A stretch of DNA of 6,636 nucleotides, taken from assembly GCA_023394255.1 (NCBI GenBank), contig JAEXAZ010000194.1:1-6636 (forward strand). The letters run 5' to 3'. A program made the position numbers and the translations under genes. This stretch comes from Bacillota bacterium (GTDB lineage: Bacteria > Bacillota > Clostridia > Oscillospirales > Ruminococcaceae). Positions within the stretch are counted from its first letter, which is position 1. Each line of letters opens with the position of its first letter. Below the pieces are notes generated by a model. That model was given only the letters and a program-made list of their open reading frames with translations. It did no database searches and was not told where the DNA came from. Positions 1 to 4,456 of this stretch are shown piece by piece.

Positions 1-109
1 CAATAACACCATTATTGTCTTGGTCGTGATTGTGATTTCCGGAATATTTGTCGGCGGTTTCGACATTCTCGTTTCTTACTTGGTCAAACTGCTCCTCAGC
101 CTGCTGTAA
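1..109 (+). CDS. secE: Preprotein translocase subunit SecE (C-terminal end, partial)
   Basis: Reading from base 2 gives 35 residues ending at TAA 107-109. The start lies before the window. The visible part is almost wholly hydrophobic: NNTIIVLVVIVISGIFVGG, then FDILVSYLVKLLLSLL. This matches the single C-terminal membrane helix and short amphipathic tail of short bacterial SecE proteins, where a tilted helix clamps SecY in the Sec translocon. The identification depends heavily on context: secE directly before nusG and rplK is one of the most conserved gene orders in bacteria. The gap to the nusG start is 46 nt with no terminator, so the two genes are probably co-transcribed. The sequence alone would only say 'membrane-anchored C-terminus'. 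Confidence 0.88.
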   Translation, partial: NNTIIVLVVIVISGIFVGGFDILVSYLVKLLLSLL

Positions 110-155
110 GAATGGGCTTTGGGAAGAACGAATCTTTTGAGTGGGAGGAACGCGA

Positions 156-677
156 ATGGCTGACGCAATGAGATGGTATGTGGTGCACACCTATTCCGGA
201 TATGAGAATAAGGTTGCCTCCGACATTGAAAAAGCGGTAGAAAACCGCAAGCTCCACGATTTGTTTGCTGAGGTGAAAGTCCCCACTCAAACGGTTACGG
301 AGATTAAGGACAACAAAAAACGCGAGGTTGAACGCAAGATTTTCCCGGGCTATGTGCTTGTGAAGATGATTATGACCGACGACAGCTGGTATGTTGTCCG
401 CAACATCCGCGGCGTCACGGGCTTTGTAGGCCCGGGCTCCAAGCCGGTTCCCCTGACGGAAGAGGAAGTGGAACGGCTGGGGGTCGAGGTTAAGAATATT
501 GAGGTCAATTTCGCGGCGGGCGATTCGGTCAAGGTGGCGGACGGCTACCTCGAGGGCTTCATCGGCGTGGTCGACGAGATCGACCTGCAGAACGGAGTCG
601 TCAGGGTCACCGTTTCCATGATGGGTAAGGACGTGCCTGTCGAGCTTGAACTGGATCAGATCGAACCGCTGGAGTAA
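156..677 (+). CDS. nusG: Transcription termination/antitermination factor NusG
   Basis: This 173-residue protein binds RNA polymerase across the cleft, modulating pausing and elongation and linking transcription to translation or Rho. The N-terminal NGN domain shows RWYVVHTYSGYE (6-17), KIFPGYVLV (61-69) and VRNIRGVTGFVG (81-92). A KOW domain follows from about residue 120, with GDSVKVADGYLEGFIGVVDE and then MGKDVPVELELDQIE. Length is normal for the short two-domain form, with no insert. I chose ATG 156 because GGAGG (144-148) sits 7 nt upstream. An in-frame GTG at 141 overlaps that ribosome-binding site and would add MGGTR, which is unlikely. It follows secE by 46 nt, and 161 nt separate it from rplK. 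Nothing in the coding sequence looks altered. Confidence 0.98.
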   Translation: MADAMRWYVVHTYSGYENKVASDIEKAVENRKLHDLFAEVKVPTQTVTEIKDNKKREVERKIFPGYVLVKMIMTDDSWYVVRNIRGVTGFVGPGSKPVPLTEEEVERLGVEVKNIEVNFAAGDSVKVADGYLEGFIGVVDEIDLQNGVVRVTVSMMGKDVPVELELDQIEPLE

Positions 678-680
678 TCC

Positions 681-776
681 GCGGTCGGATGCCGCCTTGG
701 TGCAGCCTGTGTTTCGGCACGGGCTCTTTAGAGGATGCCGGTGTAAATCCGGCGATATGGGCCGGTGTGAACCGGC
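681..776 (+). promoter_or_regulatory. Array of GC-rich hairpins in the nusG-rplK leader
   Basis: Four short inverted repeats stand in a row between nusG and rplK. GCGGT 681-685 pairs with GCCGC 691-695. AGCCTGTG 704-711 pairs with CACGGGCT 718-725, with one G-U pair. GCCGG 737-741 pairs with CCGGC 749-753. GCCGGT 761-766 pairs with ACCGGC 771-776 around a GTGA (GNRA-type) tetraloop. The last two share nearly the same sequence at 24-nt spacing, so the arms could also pair across hairpins. None is followed by a T-tract, so they are not intrinsic terminators. They may position or tune the L1 site that follows, pause polymerase, or be processing sites. The function is inferred only; the inverted repeats are plain in the sequence. 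Confidence 0.55.
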
Positions 777-778
777 TT

Positions 779-817
779 GTGGGAGGAACAAAATTAATTT
801 GTTCCGAAATGAACCAC
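779..817 (+). promoter_or_regulatory. Probable L1-binding site (23S rRNA mimic) in the rplK leader
   Basis: GTGG 779-782 pairs with CCAC 814-817. GGAACAAA 785-792 pairs perfectly with TTTGTTCC 798-805 around a 5-nt loop. Between the stems lies an asymmetric internal loop, GA on the 5' side and GAAATGAA on the 3' side. Bacterial 23S rRNA has the same arrangement in its L1 site (helix 76-77 region): a GUGGGAGG 5' strand opposite a GAAAUACCAC 3' strand. Protein L1 is known to repress its own operon by binding such a copy in the L11-L1 mRNA. Here the site ends 7 nt before the rplK ribosome-binding site (GGAGG 825-829), so bound L1 could block initiation. The fold is read from the sequence; binding is inferred from family knowledge. 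Confidence 0.8.
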
Positions 818-838
818 TAATTTTGGAGGTGCTTTAAA

Positions 839-1264
839 ATGGCTCAAAAGGTAGTCGGCTTTATTAAGCTGCAGATTCCGGCAGGCAAAGCAACGCCTGC
901 ACCGCCGGTTGGTCCCGCTTTAGGTCAGCACGGCGTAAACATCATGGCTTTTACAAAGGATTTTAACGAGCGCACAAAAAATGAAGTTGGCATGATCATC
1001 CCGGTTGTCATCACCGTGTATGCCGACCGTTCCTTCAGCTTTATTACCAAAACGCCGCCCGCGGCTGTTTTGATCAAAAAAGCGATTAACCTGCAGAGCG
1101 GTTCCGGCGTGCCCAACAAGACTAAGGTTGGCAAGATTACCAGGGAACAGCTGCAGAAAATTGCGGAGCTGAAAATGCCCGACCTCAACGCTGCGAATGT
1201 TGAGACAGCAATCAGCATGATCGCAGGCACCTGCCGCAGCATGGGCGTTGAAGTAGCAGACTAG
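839..1264 (+). CDS. rplK: 50S ribosomal protein L11
   Basis: This 141-residue protein is the normal length for L11, which binds the GTPase-associated centre of 23S rRNA and helps elongation factors and stringent-response sensing. The N-terminal domain shows KLQIPAGKATPAPPVGPALG followed by QHGVNIMAFTKDFNERT, the proline-rich segment to which thiopeptides bind in the L11-rRNA complex. The C-terminal RNA-binding domain has TKTPPAAVLIKKA, GVPNKTKVGKIT and a close match to the usual L11 ending, with MPDLNAANVETAISMIAGT and RSMGVEV. ATG 839 has GGAGG at 825-829, 9 nt upstream. The gene lies downstream of a probable L1-binding site and 56 nt before rplA, the usual L11-L1 pair. The stop codon is TAG, whereas the other ribosomal genes here end in TAA. 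Confidence 0.99.
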   Translation: MAQKVVGFIKLQIPAGKATPAPPVGPALGQHGVNIMAFTKDFNERTKNEVGMIIPVVITVYADRSFSFITKTPPAAVLIKKAINLQSGSGVPNKTKVGKITREQLQKIAELKMPDLNAANVETAISMIAGTCRSMGVEVAD

Positions 1265-1272
1265 GCTCCCGG

Positions 1273-1300
1273 GTGGGAGGAAAAATCCGCTAATGACCAC
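1273..1300 (+). promoter_or_regulatory. Second probable L1-binding site, in the rplK-rplA gap
   Basis: The arrangement before rplK recurs in shorter form here. GTGG 1273-1276 pairs with CCAC 1297-1300. GGA 1279-1281 pairs with TCC 1286-1288 around AAAA. The internal loop again has GA on the 5' side and eight bases, GCTAATGA, on the 3' side. GTGGGAGGAA is identical in both copies, and the 3' sides share AATGA and CCACT. The site ends 3 nt before the rplA ribosome-binding site (AAGGAGG 1304-1310). This suggests direct L1 control of its own translation in addition to control at rplK. CTCCC 1266-1270 can pair with GGGAG 1275-1279 and so compete with this fold. The upper stem is only 3 bp, so this site may be weaker than the first. 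Confidence 0.68.
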
Positions 1301-1320
1301 TCTAAGGAGGAAAAGAATAG

Positions 1321-2013
1321 ATGAAACATGGTAAGAAATATTCTGACAGCGCGAAGCTGATCGAGCGTCAGAAGCTGTATGATACGCCGGAGGCATTGGA
1401 TCTTTGCACCAAGACCGGCAAAGCTAAATTTGATGAGACAATAGAAGTTCATGTCCGCTTGGGCGTTGACTCCCGTCACGCGGATCAGCAGGTCCGCGGC
1501 GCCGTGGTTCTTCCGAACGGAACCGGTAAAAAAGTCCGCGTGGCTGTTTTCGCCAAGGGCGACAAGGTGCAGGATGCCTTGAACGCAGGGGCCGATGTTG
1601 TTGGCGCTGAAGACCTGATGGAGCGTATCCAGAAGGAAGGCTTCATGGATTTCGACGTCGTAATCGCTTCGCCTGATATGATGGGCGTTGTGGGCCGTCT
1701 GGGTAAGATCCTCGGACCCCGCGGCCTGATGCCGAACCCGAAGGCCGGTACCGTTACTCCGGATGTGGGCAGGGCTGTTATCGATGCGAAAGCCGGTAAG
1801 ATTGAATACCGTCTTGACAAGACCAATATCATCCACTGCCCGATCGGCAAGGTTTCCTTTGGAACGGAAAAGCTCCAGCAGAACTTTGACACCCTGCTGT
1901 CCGCTATCGTAAAAGCGAAACCGGCCGCCGCGAAAGGCCAGTATGTGAAGTCCTGTGTGGTTGCGACCACCATGGGCCCCGGCATCAAGATCAATCCCGG
2001 ACGTTTCCAGTAA
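1321..2013 (+). CDS. rplA: 50S ribosomal protein L1
   Basis: This 230-residue protein matches the usual bacterial L1 length. L1 forms the mobile stalk that moves deacylated tRNA out of the E site, and it is also the classical translational repressor of the L11-L1 mRNA. The first part of the RNA-binding domain I includes KFDETIEVHVRLGVD (36-50). Domain II holds the family signature GPRGLMPNPKAGTVT (132-146). Domain I resumes near the C-terminus with TTMGPGIKI (216-224), the conserved threonine-methionine-glycine segment that contacts RNA. The conserved RNA-contact segments are therefore present, consistent with autoregulation through the two sites at 779-817 and 1273-1300. ATG 1321 follows AAGGAGG by 10 nt. 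A GC-rich hairpin directly after the stop probably ends or limits transcription of the upstream unit. Confidence 0.99.
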   Translation: MKHGKKYSDSAKLIERQKLYDTPEALDLCTKTGKAKFDETIEVHVRLGVDSRHADQQVRGAVVLPNGTGKKVRVAVFAKGDKVQDALNAGADVVGAEDLMERIQKEGFMDFDVVIASPDMMGVVGRLGKILGPRGLMPNPKAGTVTPDVGRAVIDAKAGKIEYRLDKTNIIHCPIGKVSFGTEKLQQNFDTLLSAIVKAKPAAAKGQYVKSCVVATTMGPGIKINPGRFQ

Positions 2014-2020
2014 GCTGATT

Positions 2021-2050
2021 GCAGGGCGCGGGCCGGCGGCCCCGCCCTGC
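2021..2050 (+). terminator. Strong GC-rich hairpin after rplA, probable (partial) terminator
   Basis: GCAGGGCG 2021-2028 pairs perfectly with CGCCCTGC 2043-2050. An inner stem, GGGCC 2030-2034 with GGCCC 2038-2042, is joined through one bulged C and closed by GGC. The following bases, TTCTCAATGCC, are only weakly T-rich, so termination may be incomplete or the hairpin may protect the 3' end. It lies 7 nt after the rplA stop and just before the rplJ-rplL promoter, which fits a boundary between transcription units. Confidence 0.6.
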
Positions 2051-2063
2051 TTCTCAATGCCTA

Positions 2064-2092
2064 TTGACAAGTGATTATTGATATGCTAAACT
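2064..2092 (+). promoter_or_regulatory. Sigma-A type promoter for the L10 leader-rplJ-rplL unit
   Basis: A perfect -35 box TTGACA (2064-2069) is followed, after exactly 17 nt, by TAAACT (2087-2092), four of six matches to the -10 consensus. TG at 2084-2085 gives the extended -10 form TGnTAAACT. Transcription would start near 2099, which is the first base of the leader's first hairpin. This coincidence supports the call. It gives rplJ-rplL transcription independent of secE-nusG-rplK-rplA. Confidence 0.8.
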
Positions 2093-2098
2093 ATATAA

Positions 2099-2231
2099 GC
2101 TGTCCTGAGACAGCAGGTGTCATAAGACATAAAGGTTTTTTAACCTGCCTGCCGAGGAGAAGCGATTCAAATATGCGTATTGCGCTGTTTTGTAATGCTT
2201 TTTCCGCGGTGGTGCGGAAAAGGCTTTTTTT
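2099..2231 (+). promoter_or_regulatory. Ribosomal protein L10 leader (rplJL attenuator region)
   Basis: The 5' part folds into GCTGTC 2099-2104 with GACAGC 2109-2114, or alternatively GCAGGT 2113-2118 with ACCTGC 2143-2148. Small inner hairpins are TGTC/GACA (2118-2129) and AGGTT/AACCT (2133-2146). AGACAGCAGGTG followed later by CCTGCCGAGG is the recognisable core of the Firmicutes L10 leader family. GGAGAAGC 2156-2163 can pair with GCTTTTTC 2197-2204 (8 bp, two G-U) as an antiterminator, which excludes the terminator at 2197-2224. In Bacillus subtilis the L10(L12)4 complex binds such a leader and favours termination. The same feedback is inferred here: surplus stalk protein would cut rplJ-rplL transcription. 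Confidence 0.88.
2197..2231 (+). terminator. Intrinsic attenuator terminator of the L10 leader
   Basis: GCTTTTTCCGC 2197-2207 pairs with GCGGAAAAGGC 2214-2224 (11 bp, one T-G) around a six-base loop GGTGGT. Seven T residues follow (2225-2231). It sits only 33 nt before the rplJ start codon and has no gene of its own to end, so it acts as a conditional attenuator. Its 5' arm overlaps the antiterminator partner at 2197-2204. Confidence 0.92.
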
Positions 2232-2264
2232 GTATATTTTTGACTTGACTTGGAGGTGAATCAT

Positions 2265-2783
2265 ATGCCAAGCGAAAAGATTTTATCACAGAAAAAAGAA
2301 ACGGTTGCAGAGCTGACTTCCAAACTGAAGAATGCGGTTGCAGGCGTTGTGGTGGACTACAAGGGAATTACCGTCGCTGACGACACGAAGCTCCGTAAAG
2401 AGCTCAGGGAAGCCGGCGTCGATTACGCGGTTGTAAAAAACACAATGCTCCGTTTCGCTGCGAAGGAAGTCGGATATGAGGCGCTCAATGATGTCCTTGA
2501 GGGTACCACTGCGCTGGCTATCAGTGAAGATGACCAGGTGGCCGCCGCCAAAATTCTGACCAAATACGCAGAAGGCAGCAAAGGCAAGTTCGTTGTCAAA
2601 GCCGGATTTGTCGATGGCGGCGTGATCGACGCGGCCAAGGTTGCCGAACTGGGCAAGCTCCCCAACAGGGAAGGACTGCTCTCCATGCTGTGCAGCGCGT
2701 TGCAGGGCAATATCAGAGGCCTTGCCGTTGCGCTCAATGCGATTGCCGAAAAGAACGGCGAAGGCGCCCCCGCCGCCGAATAA
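2265..2783 (+). CDS. rplJ: 50S ribosomal protein L10 (stalk base)
   Basis: L10 anchors the L7/L12 stalk to 23S rRNA beside L11. This 172-residue protein has the usual length. The N-terminal RNA-binding domain shows VVDYKGITVADDTKLRKELR (29-48) and VVKNTMLRFA (56-65), both family hallmarks. The helical C-terminus, about 135-165 (LLSMLCSALQGNIRGLAVAL), is where L7/L12 N-terminal dimers bind. It ends in a short Gly/Ala tail. I place the start at ATG 2265 because GGAGG 2252-2256 lies 8 nt upstream. An upstream in-frame TTG at 2250 overlaps this ribosome-binding site and would add MEVNH, which is not typical. It is controlled by its own promoter and the L10 leader attenuator, and followed 50 nt later by its partner rplL. 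Confidence 0.98.
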   Translation: MPSEKILSQKKETVAELTSKLKNAVAGVVVDYKGITVADDTKLRKELREAGVDYAVVKNTMLRFAAKEVGYEALNDVLEGTTALAISEDDQVAAAKILTKYAEGSKGKFVVKAGFVDGGVIDAAKVAELGKLPNREGLLSMLCSALQGNIRGLAVALNAIAEKNGEGAPAAE

Positions 2784-2833
2784 ATTTCGTGCGGTAACAA
2801 ATTTGAAAACAAGATTATAGGAGGTAAACTATC

Positions 2834-3211
2834 ATGGCTTCTGAGAAAATTTTGAAGTTTGTAGAAGATATCAAAACCCTCACTGTCCTCGAGCTCAATG
2901 AGCTTGTCAAGGCAATTGAGGAAGAATTCGGCGTTTCCGCCGCTGCTCCGGTAATGGTTGCCGGCGGTGCTGCCGCTGCCGCTCCCGCTGCTGAGGAGAA
3001 AACCGAATTTGACGTAATCCTGGCAAGTGCGGGCGGCTCCAAGATGGGCGTCATTAAGCTCGTCAAAGAGATCACCGGCCTGGGCCTGAAAGAGGCGAAG
3101 GACCTGGTTGACAATGCTCCCAAGCCGGTTAAGGAAGGCATTTCCAAGGCTGACGCTGATGAGATCAAGAAGAAGCTGGAAGAAGCCGGCGCTACTGTCG
3201 AAGTCAAATAA
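2834..3211 (+). CDS. rplL: 50S ribosomal protein L7/L12
   Basis: L7/L12 is the multicopy, flexible stalk protein that recruits translational GTPases to the ribosome. The 125-residue protein has the three expected parts. An N-terminal dimerisation helix pair covers about 1-33 (ILKFVEDIKTLTVLELNELV). An Ala/Pro/Gly hinge covers about 35-56. The C-terminal factor-binding domain has GGSKMGVIKLVKEITGLGLK (67-86) and EAKDLVDNAPKPVKEGI (87-103). ATG 2834 has AGGAGG at 2819-2824, 9 nt upstream. It has no promoter or terminator of its own in the short rplJ-rplL gap, so it is co-transcribed with rplJ; the strong ribosome-binding site suits its higher copy number. The gene is the last in the cluster: a terminator begins 10 nt after its stop. 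Confidence 0.99.
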   Translation: MASEKILKFVEDIKTLTVLELNELVKAIEEEFGVSAAAPVMVAGGAAAAAPAAEEKTEFDVILASAGGSKMGVIKLVKEITGLGLKEAKDLVDNAPKPVKEGISKADADEIKKKLEEAGATVEVK

Positions 3212-3220
3212 TGACTGCTC

Positions 3221-3252
3221 AAAAAAGACCGTCCAAACGGACGGTCTTTTTT
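3221..3252. terminator. Bidirectional intrinsic terminator between rplL and the DUF4349 gene
   Basis: A perfect 14-bp inverted repeat runs from AAAAAAGACCGTCC (3221-3234) to GGACGGTCTTTTTT (3239-3252) around the loop AAAC. Six A on one side and six T on the other give a T-tract on both strands. It lies 10 nt after the rplL stop and 20 nt beyond the stop of the convergent gene (3272), so it can end transcription from both sides. Confidence 0.95.
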
Positions 3253-3271
3253 CTATGCAATCAACAGGTCT

Positions 3272-4315
3272 TTATTTTGATTCTTTGTCTTGCTGCGAAA
3301 GTTCTGCCGTTTGTTGACCCGCGGCATTTCCGGGCTTTTTGGCGCGGCGCACGGAAATACCGGCCATGACCTTATAAAGGATGAGCAGGAGCACCCCAAG
3401 GATGATCCCCCAGAACAGAAGCGCCGGAACAACTTCGACAATAAACAGCACAACCCCCTGCACGGAGTCGGTCACGTGGGAAATAGATCTGGAAAAGGTT
3501 GCGGAGAGCCGGTCGGCGAAGCTTTTGGGCGTGCTGACAGGCTGGTTATATTCGCCGACCTCCTGTAAGTACAGATTCAGGTAAGAGTAAGTAACCTGGC
3601 TGTCCATCCGCTTTAAAGATGCCGTCAGCGACTCGATTTGATACCGCACGTCGGACAGCGCCTTTTCCAGCGTTACGACATCCTCCAGCTTCTCCGCTTT
3701 TTCGAGGATATCCAGAAGCCGCTCCTCCTGCACCTTTAATACATCCAAATGGGCCTGCGAGTCATAGTAAGTGTCGGTAATATCGTCGGTGGAATCGTTG
3801 CGGGAAACAATGTTGCAGAGCTCTCCGACCGAAGAAGTTACCTCATCCAGTTTATCGGCGGGAATCCTTGCGCGTATTTCCGCGCTGCGGGAGTAATAGG
3901 TATCCCGGTTGTTCAGGCTCCGCCCGTTGGTGCTTTGCCCTTCCACATAGCCGCCGGCGGATTCCACAAGCTGGACCAGCTTTGAAAGCGCGGTGTCGAA
4001 TTCTTTTGTTTCGAGAGAGAGCTCGCTGCGCTTAACGATTTTACGCTCGGAAGGAACAGCGGGTGCAACCGGCGCCGATTCGGCTGTGCTCTGCAGTTTC
4101 ATAGCCCCGTTCTCTTGAGCCGCAGCGCCGTCCGCATCCATTGCCTCGTCGGCAAGGGTTCCGTAATCCATCTGGGAGGAAGCGGCAAATTCCGCGGGGG
4201 CTTTTACGGACCGGGCAGCTGCAGTGCTGGACTTTGCAGCGCCGCAGCCGGCCAGGACGATGGAAAGGGCGGCGGCAATTGCCAATACAGTTTGAATATT
4301 CGATTTATGATGCAT
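3272..4315 (-). CDS. DUF4349 domain-containing lipoprotein with C-terminal membrane helix
   Basis: This 347-residue protein has a lipoprotein signal: a hydrophobic stretch, TVLAIAAALSIV, then the lipobox LAGC with the lipidated cysteine at 24. A low-complexity Ala/Ser/Glu linker (25-88) follows. The DUF4349 domain covers about 89-320: RKIVKRSELSLETKEFDTAL, a VESAGGYVEG turn, RIPADKLDEV, and a helical-hairpin region (190-240) with EERLLDILEKAEKLEDVVTL. A hydrophobic helix (about 287-316) and a short polar tail end it. Family members occur across many bacteria and have no agreed function; the helical part suggests oligomerisation or an envelope scaffold (inference). ATG 4315 has AAAGGAGG 7 nt upstream. 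I see no convincing promoter in the 141 nt before it, where the terminator of the upstream carboxypeptidase gene lies. Function unknown. Confidence 0.93.
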   Translation of the reverse strand: MHHKSNIQTVLAIAAALSIVLAGCGAAKSSTAAARSVKAPAEFAASSQMDYGTLADEAMDADGAAAQENGAMKLQSTAESAPVAPAVPSERKIVKRSELSLETKEFDTALSKLVQLVESAGGYVEGQSTNGRSLNNRDTYYSRSAEIRARIPADKLDEVTSSVGELCNIVSRNDSTDDITDTYYDSQAHLDVLKVQEERLLDILEKAEKLEDVVTLEKALSDVRYQIESLTASLKRMDSQVTYSYLNLYLQEVGEYNQPVSTPKSFADRLSATFSRSISHVTDSVQGVVLFIVEVVPALLFWGIILGVLLLILYKVMAGISVRRAKKPGNAAGQQTAELSQQDKESK

Positions 4316-4390
4316 GTAAGGTCCTCCTTTTTTCCTGTCTTTCTTCTTCTAGGTGCAAAATCAGGCAACAATTACTGCATCCTATAAAAT

Positions 4391-4429
4391 AAATCCAGAA
4401 GCGCCTTATAAAAAAACGCTTCTGGATTT
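4391..4429 (-). terminator. Intrinsic terminator after the carboxypeptidase gene
   Basis: AAATCCAGAAGCG (4391-4403) pairs perfectly with CGCTTCTGGATTT (4417-4429), a 13-bp stem with a 13-nt A/T-rich loop. Read on the minus strand it lies 28 nt past the carboxypeptidase stop and runs into TTTATTTTATAGG, a usable T-rich tail. On the plus strand it is followed by only two further T residues (4430-4431), and no plus-strand gene ends here. It separates the carboxypeptidase gene from the DUF4349 gene. Confidence 0.88.
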
Positions 4430-4456
4430 TTGTGTAATTATAAAACGCGGCGAAAC

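Noticed and set aside
731..776. GCCGGTGTAAATCCGGC looks like the P6 part of a cobalamin riboswitch.
   Set aside because: The B12 box (GCCACTG) and the rest of the core are missing, and the downstream gene is rplK. The likeness is limited to one short hairpin.
96..791. Long minus-strand open frame opposite nusG.
   Set aside because: It mirrors the nusG coding strand, has no ribosome-binding site and gives a composition typical of an antisense shadow.
1261..2070. Long minus-strand open frame (269 codons) opposite rplA.
   Set aside because: It covers an unmistakable L1 gene and the intergenic hairpin, with no recognisable domain or ribosome-binding site.
2071..2259. Small plus-strand open frame across the L10 leader, a possible leader peptide.
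   Set aside because: It spans the leader hairpins, the terminator and the rplJ ribosome-binding site and lacks a ribosome-binding site of its own. The RNA structure explains the region better.
2784..2806. AAATTT inverted repeat between rplJ and rplL as a terminator.
   Set aside because: The stem is only 6 A-T pairs with an 11-nt loop and no T-tract. rplJ and rplL are normally co-transcribed.
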